DNA of 64,000 nt, taken from Halopseudomonas phragmitis. Lineage in GTDB: Bacteria > Pseudomonadota > Gammaproteobacteria > Pseudomonadales > Pseudomonadaceae. The position numbers and the translations under genes are program-made. A model generated the notes under the pieces. It saw only the letters and a list, made by a program, of their open reading frames with translations. It searched no databases and was not told where the DNA came from. This document shows positions 55,971 through 64,000 of this stretch, piece after piece. Positions within the stretch are counted from its first letter, which is position 1. Each line of letters starts with the position of its first letter. The stretch is from the NCBI RefSeq assembly GCF_002056295.1, contig NZ_CP020100.1, positions 1,573,501 to 1,637,500 of the forward strand, written 5' to 3'.

Positions 55971-56855
55971 TCAGTCATGGTAGTAGCGGCCATCGCCACT
56001 GGCGATCATGTCTCGGCACACCGCTTCCAGATGTTCAAAGTCGTATTCGGACAGGCCGACGTATTCGAGGATAGGTTCGGCCACGGCGTTCCACTCATGG
56101 TCGACGCTCTGGTTACCCAGCACCCGATAGGCCTGGCAGATGTGTTCAGCCATTTTCAGAATCGCCAACAGGTTTTTCAGCTGGGCGTCATTGCTGCCCT
56201 GTTCCTGAAATGTCTGCCGGGCGTTGTGATGGCTGGCGATCGCCTCACACAGGTGACGCGGCAGGCGCCAGGACTTGGCGGTGAAGTAGCCGACTACGGC
56301 GTGGTTGGTGTTGAGTCGGTGGTTTTCGACATCGACGATACGTTGGCCACTTTCGGCGTAGGACTCTTCCATTACCTCAATGTAGTAGGGGAAGCGGCTG
56401 AGCATCAGCGGGATGCCACAGTTGTGGAACAACCCCAAGGCATAGGCCTCGTCCGGTTCGACGCAGCCGATCTTCTTGGCCAGGGTCATGCAGGTCATGG
56501 CGACATCCTGGGCGCTGTCCCAGAACCGGTTGAGGTTGATGATGTTTTCATCGGTCAGCTCGCCGCGGATCGACTGGGCGTTGACGATGTTGATCACCCG
56601 TTTGACCCCGAGCAGGTTGACTGCCTGCTGGATCGAGGTAATCCGGTTGGCCAGCCCGAAGAACGGCGAGTTGACGATCTTCAGCAGGCTACCGGCCAGT
56701 CCCGGGTCCTGGCTGATCAGCCGGGCAATGACCTTGAGGTCAGGATCGGGCATGACCTGCTCCATCTGCAGATCGACCATGATCTGCGGCTGTGGCGGCA
56801 CGCTGATGCCCTGCAAGGCGTGGCGGATCTGGTCCTCAGTGAGTTCCTGGGTCAT
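55971..56855 (-). CDS. HDOD domain signalling protein
   Basis: 294 residues. The HDOD core lies at about 20-230: ISQDPGLAGSLLKIVNSPFFGLANRITSIQQAVNLLGVKRVINIV is the family block, followed by ALGLFHNCGIPLMLSRFP and NHAVVGYFTAKSWRLPRHLCEAIASHH. HDOD proteins resemble HD phosphohydrolases without the full metal site and act in signalling. No other output domain is present. It is divergent from the rlmI-like gene and upstream of the GcvR-like gene on the same strand. Confidence 0.9.
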   Translation of the reverse strand: MTQELTEDQIRHALQGISVPPQPQIMVDLQMEQVMPDPDLKVIARLISQDPGLAGSLLKIVNSPFFGLANRITSIQQAVNLLGVKRVINIVNAQSIRGELTDENIINLNRFWDSAQDVAMTCMTLAKKIGCVEPDEAYALGLFHNCGIPLMLSRFPYYIEVMEESYAESGQRIVDVENHRLNTNHAVVGYFTAKSWRLPRHLCEAIASHHNARQTFQEQGSNDAQLKNLLAILKMAEHICQAYRVLGNQSVDHEWNAVAEPILEYVGLSEYDFEHLEAVCRDMIASGDGRYYHD

Positions 56856-56930
56856 CGTCGTCTACTTCGTGGCTAACGGATAGGATAGAAACTCCGAGTT
56901 TAGCCGGAGACTGGCCCGCTTGGCACCCTG

Positions 56931-56936
56931 TATAAT
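56931..56936 (+). promoter_or_regulatory. Candidate -10 box for the rlmI-like gene
   Basis: A consensus TATAAT lies 27 bases before the ATG at 56964. No clear -35 is present at the normal spacing. Confidence 0.45.
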
Positions 56937-56963
56937 GGCCGATTGTTTCTTGAGGAGAGCCCC

Positions 56964-58157
56964 ATGAGCTTGCCCAGTCTGCGCCTGAAATCCAATAGCG
57001 ACCGCCGGATCAAGGCCGGCCACCTCTGGGTGTTCAGCAATGAGGTGGATACTGCCCAAACCCCGTTGACCCTGTTCGAGCCGGGCCAGGAAGTCAGCCT
57101 GGAAACCGCCTCCGGCAAATCTCTGGGGCTGGCCTGTGTAAGCCCCAACAATCTGATCTGTGCCCGCCTGCACAGTCGTGACAGCAAGCATCGGCTGGAC
57201 AAGTCGTTGCTGGTGCACCGGATCAAGGTGGCCCTGAGTCTGCGCGAGAGGCTCTTCGATCAGCCGTTCTACCGGCTGGTCTATGGTGACTCGGATCTGC
57301 TGCCCGGGCTGGTAGTCGACCGGTTTGGTGATTATCTGGTGGTGCAGATTGGTACGCCGGGCATGGAGCGGGTGCGTGAGGCGATTGTCGAGGCGCTGGT
57401 TCAGGTGCTCAAGCCGGCCGGTATCCTGTTCAAGAACGACAGCGGTGCGCGGGCCCAGGAAGATTTGCCGTCCTACGTCGAGGCGGCTCACGGCGAGGTG
57501 CCCGAGCGAGTGGCGCTGATCGAGAACGGCGTGCGCTTCGAAGCCCCGGTCTGGACTGGGCAGAAAACCGGCTGGTTCTACGATCACCGCATGAACCGGG
57601 CGCGCCTTGCTCCTTACGTCAAGGGCAAACGGGTACTGGATCTGTTCAGTTATATCGGCGGTTGGGGGGTGCAGGCGGCGGCGTTTGGCGCCAGCGAAGT
57701 GATGTGTGTGGATATTTCCGCGCCGGCGCTGGATCAGGTCGAGCACAATGCCGAACTCAACGGCGTGGCGGAAAAGATGGCGGTGGTCGAGGGCAATGTG
57801 CTTGATGCCCTGCGCGAACTCAAGGCCGCCGACGAGCGTTTCGATGTGGTGATTGCCGATCCGCCGGCATTCATCAAGAAGCGCAAGGATATCCGCAATG
57901 GCGAACAAGCCTATCGGCGTCTGAATGAGCAGGCCATGCGTATGCTCAACAAGGACGGCATTCTGGTGTCGGCGTCTTGCTCAATGCATCTGGCCGAAGA
58001 CAACCTGCGTGACATCCTCAATGCGTCGGCCCGGCATCTGGACCGGCATCTGGTGATCACCGAGCGAGGCTTCCAGGGTCCGGATCATCCGTTACATCCG
58101 GCGATCCCGGAAACCGGTTACATCAAGTCATTGTTTTGCCGGGTATTACCGGTCTGA
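56964..58157 (+). CDS. Class I SAM-dependent rRNA methyltransferase, RlmI-like
   Basis: 397 residues from the ATG at 56964 (GAGGAG upstream). A PUA domain (RIKAGHLWVFSNEVD) is followed by a middle domain and a SAM-binding fold: GWFYDHRMNRARLAPYVKGKRVLDLFSYIGGWGVQAA, VVIADPPAFIKKRKD and ILVSASCSMH. RlmI methylates C5 of cytosine 1962 in 23S rRNA in E. coli, and this is the most likely activity. The catalytic Cys is in SASCSMH. The gene stands between the HDOD gene and rppH. Confidence 0.9.
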   Translation: MSLPSLRLKSNSDRRIKAGHLWVFSNEVDTAQTPLTLFEPGQEVSLETASGKSLGLACVSPNNLICARLHSRDSKHRLDKSLLVHRIKVALSLRERLFDQPFYRLVYGDSDLLPGLVVDRFGDYLVVQIGTPGMERVREAIVEALVQVLKPAGILFKNDSGARAQEDLPSYVEAAHGEVPERVALIENGVRFEAPVWTGQKTGWFYDHRMNRARLAPYVKGKRVLDLFSYIGGWGVQAAAFGASEVMCVDISAPALDQVEHNAELNGVAEKMAVVEGNVLDALRELKAADERFDVVIADPPAFIKKRKDIRNGEQAYRRLNEQAMRMLNKDGILVSASCSMHLAEDNLRDILNASARHLDRHLVITERGFQGPDHPLHPAIPETGYIKSLFCRVLPV

Positions 58158-58260
58158 TCCAGGCTGAAAACTTGGGTCCTCGGGACGGTTCTATCAGCAA
58201 TTGCTGTGCCGTGTTGCTTTGTGGAACAATGCATGAGTTATAAACGCAAGGGTAGCGGCT

Positions 58261-58752
58261 GTGATCGATCCTGATGGTTTTCGTCCCAATGTAGGCATCA
58301 TCCTGACCAATGGGTTGGGGCAGGTGCTTTGGGCCAGGCGGATCGGCCAGGATGCCTGGCAGTTCCCGCAGGGCGGAATCCAACGCCATGAATCCCCCGA
58401 ACAGGCCCTGTATCGGGAGTTGCATGAAGAGGTAGGGCTGCTGCCCGAGGATGTCGAAATCCTCGGTTGCACCCGTGGCTGGTTGCGTTACCGGCTACCG
58501 CAACGCTTGATTCGCAATCACTCCCAGCCGGTCTGTGTGGGTCAGAAGCAAAAGTGGTTCCTGCTGCGTCTGACCGCCAACGAAGAACAGGTGTGCATGA
58601 CCAAGACCGCCAAGCCCGAGTTCGACGGCTGGCGCTGGGTCAGTTATTGGTATCCGCTCGGCCAGGTGGTGGCGTTCAAGCGTGATGTCTACCGTCGGGC
58701 CATGAAAGAACTGGCGCCCCGGCTACAGATCAGCGGCTTGCCGGGGTGCTGA
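58261..58752 (+). CDS. rppH: RNA pyrophosphohydrolase
   Basis: 163 residues from a GTG start. RppH removes pyrophosphate from the 5' end of triphosphorylated RNA and so starts decay. The protein begins [17 protein letters not shown] as in Pseudomonas RppH, and the Nudix box is complete: [22 protein letters not shown]. The conserved [28 protein letters not shown] follows. It overlaps the ptsP region by close spacing (ptsP starts 3 bases after its stop), the usual rppH-ptsP operon. Confidence 0.96.
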   Translation: MIDPDGFRPNVGIILTNGLGQVLWARRIGQDAWQFPQGGIQRHESPEQALYRELHEEVGLLPEDVEILGCTRGWLRYRLPQRLIRNHSQPVCVGQKQKWFLLRLTANEEQVCMTKTAKPEFDGWRWVSYWYPLGQVVAFKRDVYRRAMKELAPRLQISGLPGC

Positions 58753-58754
58753 GC

Positions 58755-61019
58755 ATGCTCAACACGCTGCGCCGGATTGTTCAGGAGGTCAACGCTGCCA
58801 GGGATCTGCCAGCGGCACTGGACATCATCGTGCAGCGTGTCAGAGAGGCCATGGGCACTGAAGTGTGCTCGGTCTACCTGCTTGATCCTGATACCTCCCG
58901 TTACGTATTGATGGCCACCGAGGGCCTGAACAAGAGTGCCGTCGGGCTGGTGACGCTGGCCAGCAACGAAGGTCTGATCGGTTACGTCGGCACCCGCGAA
59001 GAACCGGTCAACCTGGAAGATGCGGCGGTCCACCCGAAATTCCGTTATTTTGCCGAAACCGGTGAGGAACGCTTCGCCTCGTTTCTCGGGGTGCCGATCA
59101 TTCACCACCGCCGGGTGATGGGTGTACTGGTTGTGCAGCAGAAGGCTCGCCGCCAGTTCGATGAAGGTGAAGAATCTTTCCTGGTCACCATGAGTGCCCA
59201 GTTGGCCGGGGTTATCGCCCATGCCGAGGCCACCGGCGCGATCCGTGGCCTGGGTTGGGGCGGCGAGGTGGTTCAGGACACCCGCTTTGACGGTGTACCC
59301 GGCGCCCCGGGCGTTGCCATTGGTCAGGCGGTGGTCATTCTGCCCCCGGCCGACCTGAATGCCGTGCCGGACAAACCAGCTGTCGATATTGATGCCGAAC
59401 TGGCGCTGTTTCGCACTGCGCTGGAGTCGGTGCGCCGCGACATGCAGACGTTGTCGAGCAAGCTGGCCAGCCAGTTGCGCCCCGAGGAGCTGGCGCTGTT
59501 CGATGTGTACCTGATGATGCTGGACGACGCCGCGCTAGGTAATGAGGTGGTGGCGATCATTCGCACCGGTCAGTGGGCCCAGGGCGCGCTGCGTGAAGTG
59601 ATCAGCGATCATGTCGGCCGCTTCGAATTGATGGATGACCCCTACCTGCGCGAACGCGCAACCGACGTCAAGGATCTGGGGCGGCGGATTCTTGCCTACC
59701 TGCAAGAAGCCGGGCGCCAGGATCGGGTCTACCCCGAGCAGACCATTCTGGTCAGTGAAGAGATTACCCCGGTCATGCTGGGCGAGGTGCCCAAGGAAAA
59801 ACTGGTGGGCCTGGTTTCGGTACTGGGATCAGGCAGTTCGCACGTTGCCATTCTGGCCCGGGCGATGGGGGTTCCCACGGTTATGGGGGCGGTCGATCTG
59901 CCCTATACCAGGGTTGATGGTCTGGAACTGATCGTCGACGGCAACCACGGTGAGGTCTATTCCAACCCCTCGCAGGAGTTGCGCAGGCACTATCTGGAAC
60001 TGGTGCGCGAAGAGCGCGAACTGGTGCAGGGCCTGGAGAAGCTGCGTGAGGTGCCGTGCATTACCACTGACGGCCATCGCATGCCGTTGTGGGTAAACAC
60101 CGGCCTGCTGGCCGATGTCGCCCGCTCGCTGGATCGCGGTGCCGAAGGGGTAGGGCTGTACCGCACCGAAGTACCGTTCATGATTCAGGACCGCTTCCCC
60201 AGCGAAAAAGAGCAGCAGGCGACCTATCGTGAGCAGTTGGAAGCCTTCCATCCGCTGCCGGTGACCATGCGTTCTCTGGATATTGGTGGTGACAAGGCGT
60301 TGACCTATTTTCCGATCAAGGAAGACAACCCCTTCCTTGGCTGGCGGGGGATCCGGGTTACCCTGGATCACCCGGAAATTTTTCTGGTTCAGACCCGGGC
60401 CATGCTCAAGGCCAGTCATGGGCTGAACAATCTGCGAATCATGCTGCCGATGATCAGCAGTATCTTCGAAGTCGAGGATGCACTGCATCTGATCCACCGG
60501 GCCTACAGCGAAGTGCTGGATGAGGGCGTGGATGTGCCCATGCCACCGGTCGGGGTGATGATCGAAGTGCCAGCAGCGGTCTACCAGGCCCGTGAATTGG
60601 TGCAGATGGTCGATTTTCTCTCGGTTGGCACCAATGACCTGACCCAATATCTGCTGGCGGTTGACCGCAACAACCCGCGCGTTGCCGATCTTTATCACTC
60701 CCTGCATCCTGCGGTGCTGCAGGCGCTGGTTAAGGTGGCTCATGCCTGCCGCGATGCCGGCAAGCCGATGAGCGTCTGCGGTGAGATGGCCGGTGACCCG
60801 GCTGCGGCAGTGCTGCTGATGGCGATGGGTTGTGATGTGCTGTCGATGAATGCCACCAACCTGCCCAAGGTGAAGTGGCTGCTACGGCAAATCAGCCTGG
60901 AAGACGCCAAGGCGCTGCTGGATGAAGTGCTGCTGCTGGACAACCCGCATCTGGTGCAAAGTACCCTGCATCTGGCGCTCAAGAACATGGGGCTGGGCAA
61001 GGTGCTCAGTCAGCGCTGA
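58755..61019 (+). CDS. ptsP: Phosphoenolpyruvate-protein phosphotransferase, nitrogen PTS EI
   Basis: 754 residues from the ATG at 58755, the start conserved in Pseudomonas PtsP. An N-terminal GAF domain (VCSVYLLDPDTSRYVLMATEGL) is typical of EI-Ntr. The EI part has the phospho-His in GSGSSHVAILARAMGVPTV and the PEP-binding TIM barrel with GADGVGLYRTE-like GAEGVGLYRTEVPFM, NPFLGWRGIR and SVGTNDLTQYLLAVDRNNPRVA. It takes phosphate from PEP and passes it to NPr, linking nitrogen and carbon status. A REP element follows its stop. Confidence 0.97.
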   Translation: MLNTLRRIVQEVNAARDLPAALDIIVQRVREAMGTEVCSVYLLDPDTSRYVLMATEGLNKSAVGLVTLASNEGLIGYVGTREEPVNLEDAAVHPKFRYFAETGEERFASFLGVPIIHHRRVMGVLVVQQKARRQFDEGEESFLVTMSAQLAGVIAHAEATGAIRGLGWGGEVVQDTRFDGVPGAPGVAIGQAVVILPPADLNAVPDKPAVDIDAELALFRTALESVRRDMQTLSSKLASQLRPEELALFDVYLMMLDDAALGNEVVAIIRTGQWAQGALREVISDHVGRFELMDDPYLRERATDVKDLGRRILAYLQEAGRQDRVYPEQTILVSEEITPVMLGEVPKEKLVGLVSVLGSGSSHVAILARAMGVPTVMGAVDLPYTRVDGLELIVDGNHGEVYSNPSQELRRHYLELVREERELVQGLEKLREVPCITTDGHRMPLWVNTGLLADVARSLDRGAEGVGLYRTEVPFMIQDRFPSEKEQQATYREQLEAFHPLPVTMRSLDIGGDKALTYFPIKEDNPFLGWRGIRVTLDHPEIFLVQTRAMLKASHGLNNLRIMLPMISSIFEVEDALHLIHRAYSEVLDEGVDVPMPPVGVMIEVPAAVYQARELVQMVDFLSVGTNDLTQYLLAVDRNNPRVADLYHSLHPAVLQALVKVAHACRDAGKPMSVCGEMAGDPAAAVLLMAMGCDVLSMNATNLPKVKWLLRQISLEDAKALLDEVLLLDNPHLVQSTLHLALKNMGLGKVLSQR

Positions 61020-61029
61020 TGCTGTCTTG

Positions 61030-61089
61030 GTAGGAGCGGCCCGCGGCCGCGATAGCTCAATCCTGTTCGCACATGCGAGGCGCTCCTAC
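61030..61089. repeat. Pseudomonas-type REP element
   Basis: Outer arms GTAGGAGCG (61030-61038) and CGCTCCTAC (61081-61089) are exact inverted copies. They enclose a GC-rich palindrome (GCGGCCCGCGGCCGC) and a second hairpin TCGCACATGCGA. GTAGGAGCGG is the classic head of Pseudomonas REP sequences. The right arm overlaps the last codons and stop of the NRDE gene. Confidence 0.85.
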
Positions 61090-61847
61090 TGGTCTTTGCA
61101 GGCAAAACACCAACGCTGCTCGCCCAGCGCAACCCCCTCGGGGCCAAAGCGCTGCTCGATAAACACTACTTCACCATTGGCTTTAAGGCGCAGCAGACTG
61201 CTGGCCCGGGTGCCGTACTCGGCGCTGACGATGAATGCGGCGGACAGCAGCCGCTCCCACTCCAGGCTGATACCGGTGTCCGGCAGTTGTTCATCGGGGT
61301 AGGTGCGTGGGTCGGCAAGCAGTTGCAGCAGTTGCCGGTCATCGGCATGCAGGCGGGCTTCCAGGCCCTGGCGCAAGGCGACCAGTTTTGGCCAGGGGCT
61401 GTTCAGCCCGGCATTGGACAGCGCGTAGATGCCCGGACTTAATGATTCGGCCTGACCGCTGCGGCTATTCAGATGCCAGAGCTGCTGGCGGTCGCCCACC
61501 AGCAGGTTGAAGCCGGCATATTGTTCGGCATTCATGGCGACCTGTTGCAGATACTCGGCCGGTGATTGCTGGCCGGTCAGGTAGTCCAGCACCAGTGCGC
61601 CGCGTGACAACGGCCCTTTGCGCGCCCCCGGCGCCCGGATGTTGGTCAGGCTGGCGAAACGTCCCTGGCGGGTAATGCCCAGCCAGGTACCACCGGCCTC
61701 CAGGTCCTTGCCGGCCAGTAGCTCAGGGTGACCCTCCGGCTCCCAGAACTGCGCATTCCGGGTTGGGCGGGCATGAAATTCGTCGCGGTTGCCGAGCAGC
61801 AATAGCGGCTGGTCGGCGACTTGCCAGGCAAAGGCGATCAGGCACAT
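61086..61847 (-). CDS. NRDE (TANGO2) family protein
   Basis: About 253 residues from the ATG at 61847 (AAGGAGG 5-6 bases before, which excludes the nearby GTG). The N-terminal Cys2 in MCLIAFAWQ is the conserved residue of the family and would be the N-terminal nucleophile if the Met is removed. LLLLGNRDEFHARPT gives the NRDE motif, and GGTWLGITRQGRFASLTNIR follows. Family members are linked to heme handling or vesicle traffic in eukaryotes; the bacterial role is unclear. It is convergent with ptsP and divergent from the TauE-like gene. Confidence 0.87.
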   Translation of the reverse strand: MCLIAFAWQVADQPLLLLGNRDEFHARPTRNAQFWEPEGHPELLAGKDLEAGGTWLGITRQGRFASLTNIRAPGARKGPLSRGALVLDYLTGQQSPAEYLQQVAMNAEQYAGFNLLVGDRQQLWHLNSRSGQAESLSPGIYALSNAGLNSPWPKLVALRQGLEARLHADDRQLLQLLADPRTYPDEQLPDTGISLEWERLLSAAFIVSAEYGTRASSLLRLKANGEVVFIEQRFGPEGVALGEQRWCFACKDQ

Positions 61848-61954
61848 GGGCACCTCCTTGAGCTAGTCAGTCTACGTTTAGTGGGACGATTCGGCTACAC
61901 TAGGCGGCCGGTTGACTGCGGCCGGGATGAACGAACGGACTGCCTGGGGGCGTT

Positions 61955-62737
61955 GTGGAGTTTCTGATTTATCTGGTGCTGGGCGCCTGTGCCGGAGTGC
62001 TGGCCGGCCTGTTCGGCGTGGGCGGCGGGATAATCATTGTGCCGGTGCTGGTGTACAGCTTTACTCTTCAGGGCTTTGCGCCTGAAGTCATGACCCACAT
62101 GGCCGTGGGGACCTCGCTGGCGACCATTGCCTTCACCTCGCTCAACGCCATTCGTACCCATCATCGCAAGGGTGCTGTGCTGTGGCCGGTGTTCGTCTGG
62201 ATGACGTTTGGAATTTTGCTGGGTACCGTGCTGGGTGCGCTGACCGCTGCGCTGATCAGTGGCCCGGCATTGCAGAAGATCATTGGCGTATTCGCCATCG
62301 TCATGGCCATCCAGATGGGCTTTGAACTCAAGCCCAAGGCCAGTCAGGCCGTGCCGGGGCGGGCTGGACTGACCGGCGTGGGCGGGGTCATCGGCTGGGC
62401 CTCGGCGATTTTCGGGATTGGCGGTGGCTCGCTGACCGTGCCTTTCCTGGTCTGGCGCAGCGTGCCGATGCAGCAGGCGGTGGCGACCTCTTCGGCCTGC
62501 GGTCTGCCAATCGCCGTTGCAGGTTCGCTGAGCTTCATCTGGACAGGCTGGGCCAAGGCCGGCTTGCCGGATTGGAGTCTGGGCTTCGTGTATCTGCCGG
62601 CGCTGGTCGGGATCGCCGCCACCAGCATGTTGTTCGCTGGTTACGGAGCTTTGTTGGCACACAAGTTGTCACAACGTTTGCTCAAGCGTCTGTTTGCCCT
62701 TCTGCTATTTTGCGTGGGCATCAACTTTCTCATGTAG
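61955..62737 (+). CDS. TauE/SafE family sulfite-exporter-like permease
   Basis: 260 residues from a GTG start, with about 8 membrane helices. GLFGVGGGIIIVPVLVYSF and the second-half copy AIFGIGGGSLTVPFLVWRS are the paired TauE/SafE signatures, and HMAVGTSLATIAFTSLNAIRTHHRKGAVLW is the conserved loop. The family exports small anions such as sulfite or sulfoacetate, but the substrate here is unknown. It precedes lgt by 9 bases and probably shares its transcript, an order I recall from Pseudomonas. Confidence 0.9.
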   Translation: MEFLIYLVLGACAGVLAGLFGVGGGIIIVPVLVYSFTLQGFAPEVMTHMAVGTSLATIAFTSLNAIRTHHRKGAVLWPVFVWMTFGILLGTVLGALTAALISGPALQKIIGVFAIVMAIQMGFELKPKASQAVPGRAGLTGVGGVIGWASAIFGIGGGSLTVPFLVWRSVPMQQAVATSSACGLPIAVAGSLSFIWTGWAKAGLPDWSLGFVYLPALVGIAATSMLFAGYGALLAHKLSQRLLKRLFALLLFCVGINFLM

Positions 62738-62746
62738 GGAGCATTC

Positions 62747-63541
62747 ATGCTGGCTTACCCGCAAATCGACCCGGTGGCTTTGGCTATTGGTCCGTTGCAG
62801 ATTCACTGGTACGGTTTGATGTACCTGATCGGTATTGGTGGCGCCTGGTGGCTGGCATCGCGCCGCTGGGCCGATTTTGCCCCGACCTGGAGTCGGGAAA
62901 AGCTCTCCGATCTGGTGTTCTGGGTCGCGCTCGGGGTGATTGCCGGTGGGCGTTTGGGCTATGTGCTGTTCTACGATCTGGCGGCCTATATCAATGACCC
63001 GACGCTGATCCTGCAAATCTGGAAAGGCGGTATGTCGTTCCATGGTGGATTGATCGGGGTGTTGCTGGCGGTGGCCTGGTTTGCCCGGCGCAACGGCAAG
63101 CGCTTCTTTGAGGTAATGGACTTTGTTGCTCCGTTGGTGCCGATTGGCCTGGGCGCCGGGCGCATTGGCAACTTCATCAACGCCGAGCTGTGGGGCAAGG
63201 CCTCCGACGTGCCCTGGGCCATGGTGTTCCCGACCGACCCGCTGCAACTGGCGCGGCATCCCTCGCAGCTGTATCAGTTTGCCCTGGAAGGTGTGGCGCT
63301 GTTCGCCATTCTCTGGATCTACTCGCGCAAACCACGCCCGACCATGGCTGTCAGTGGGCTGTTTGGGGTGTGTTACGGGGTGTTCCGTTTTATCGTTGAA
63401 TTTGTCCGAGAGCCGGACGCGCATATCGGCTACCTGGCCTTCGACTGGTTCACCATGGGTCAGTTGCTGTGCATTCCGATGGTCGTCATTGGTGCCGGGA
63501 TGATCTGGTTCGCCTATCGCCGGGAGGCAAAAATCGCATGA
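62747..63541 (+). CDS. lgt: Prolipoprotein diacylglyceryl transferase
   Basis: 264 residues. Lgt adds diacylglycerol from phosphatidylglycerol to the lipobox Cys of prolipoproteins in the inner membrane. [31 protein letters not shown] (the Lgt signature with the key Arg) and [14 protein letters not shown] are all present, with about 7 membrane helices. GGGAG lies before the ATG. The TGA overlaps the thyA ATG (ATGA), which is the common lgt-thyA coupling. Confidence 0.97.
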   Translation: MLAYPQIDPVALAIGPLQIHWYGLMYLIGIGGAWWLASRRWADFAPTWSREKLSDLVFWVALGVIAGGRLGYVLFYDLAAYINDPTLILQIWKGGMSFHGGLIGVLLAVAWFARRNGKRFFEVMDFVAPLVPIGLGAGRIGNFINAELWGKASDVPWAMVFPTDPLQLARHPSQLYQFALEGVALFAILWIYSRKPRPTMAVSGLFGVCYGVFRFIVEFVREPDAHIGYLAFDWFTMGQLLCIPMVVIGAGMIWFAYRREAKIA

Positions 63542-64000
63542 AACAGTATCTGGATCTGATGCGCCGGGTGCGTGAAACCGGCACCTTCAAGAGTGACCGC
63601 ACCGGCACTGGCACCTACAGTGTGTTCGGCCATCAGATGCGTTTTGATCTCAGTGAAGGCTTTCCGCTGGTCACCACCAAGAAGTGCCACCTCAAATCGA
63701 TCATTCATGAGCTGTTGTGGTTTCTCAAGGGCGACACCAACATCGCCTACTTGAAACAGCACGGGGTATCGATCTGGGATGAGTGGGCCGACGACGACGG
63801 CAATCTCGGGCCGGTCTATGGCTACCAGTGGCGTAGCTGGCCGGCGCCCAACGGCGAGGCTATCGACCAGATCAGCAAGCTGTTGCAGATGATCCGCAGC
63901 AATCCGGATTCACGTCGACTAATCGTCTCGGCCTGGAACCCGGCGCTGGTGGACGACATGGCGCTGCCGCCCTGTCATGCACTGTTCCAGTTCTATGTTG
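63538..64000 (+). CDS. thyA: Thymidylate synthase (3' partial)
   Basis: The first 154 codons are present and the gene runs off the window. It methylates dUMP to dTMP using methylene-tetrahydrofolate. [38 protein letters not shown] and [10 protein letters not shown] are typical, and the catalytic Cys appears in [12 protein letters not shown] just before the edge. GGGAGG lies 10 bases before the ATG, which overlaps the lgt stop. Confidence 0.97.
   Translation, partial: MKQYLDLMRRVRETGTFKSDRTGTGTYSVFGHQMRFDLSEGFPLVTTKKCHLKSIIHELLWFLKGDTNIAYLKQHGVSIWDEWADDDGNLGPVYGYQWRSWPAPNGEAIDQISKLLQMIRSNPDSRRLIVSAWNPALVDDMALPPCHALFQFYV

Noticed and set aside
1-64000. CRISPR arrays, tRNA genes, rRNA genes, integrases or transposases
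   Set aside because: Reading through the window I found no spaced direct repeats of CRISPR type, no tRNA-like cloverleaf with CCA context that I could support, and no transposase or integrase family sequence.

Overview
The window looks like a chromosomal segment of a Pseudomonas-type gammaproteobacterium. From memory, several blocks have Pseudomonas aeruginosa-like gene order: serA / D-2-hydroxyglutarate dehydrogenase / FAH protein / SdiA-regulated protein / rpiA / ilvA; ygfA / 6S RNA / zapA / zapB-like / UPF0149 / pepP / ubiH / ubiI / iron ABC genes / gcvTHP; and rppH / ptsP / TauE-like / lgt / thyA. GC content is high and coding density is very high: no gap between genes exceeds about 240 bases. 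I see no tRNA, rRNA, CRISPR array, prophage or insertion sequence. The closest genus within the Pseudomonadaceae cannot be decided from the sequence alone.

Layout. 1-1.7 kb: alkylation repair (Ada-type regulator fused to AlkA, then ogt). 1.7-9.4 kb: malate synthase G, a lipase-like hydrolase, a DUF2059 protein, a 2OG-Fe(II) oxygenase, a DUF523/TudS-like protein and a CBS-sensor kinase with a double-receiver regulator. 9.5-16.5 kb: serA facing D-2-hydroxyglutarate dehydrogenase, an FAH-family protein, an SdiA-regulated-type protein, rpiA and ilvA. 16.5-20.5 kb: a diguanylate cyclase, an EVE protein, a 42-residue membrane protein, ygfA with 6S RNA, zapA and a zapB-like gene. 20.6-25 kb: UPF0149, pepP, ubiH and ubiI as one operon. 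25-27.8 kb: an iron-type ABC binding protein and permease. 27.9-32.4 kb: gcvT, gcvH and gcvP. 32.4-37.1 kb: a four-gene operon of a VIT/VWA sortase substrate, a class GN-type sortase, creB and creC. 37.3-39.8 kb: a type 2 thymidine/AMP phosphorylase fused in translation to a PRPP synthetase homologue. 39.8-42.5 kb: a TetR regulator with a hydrolase-MFS operon. 42.6-43.8 kb: remnants of a PII-like/CBS pair and an SDR with an export signal. 44-49 kb: trkH, a KdpD-like kinase, a KdpE-like regulator and trkA. 49-51.3 kb: the intact DUF1538 / PII-like / CBS operon. 51.4-56.9 kb: a hybrid kinase, rarD, a GcvR-like protein and an HDOD protein. 57-64 kb: rlmI-like, rppH, ptsP, a REP element, an NRDE protein, a TauE-like exporter, lgt and thyA (cut by the window end).

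How the parts fit. SerA can leak D-2-hydroxyglutarate, and the divergent dehydrogenase can recycle it. GcvTHP and a GcvR-like ACT protein concern glycine. PepP, UbiH and UbiI share a transcript. TrkH and TrkA flank their own two-component pair. The most unusual parts are the CreBC/sortase/VIT-VWA operon, the DUF1538/PII-like/CBS operon with a decayed second copy about 6.4 kb away, the phosphorylase/PRPP-synthetase pair, the exported SDR, and two matching palindromes that probably serve the TetR regulator.
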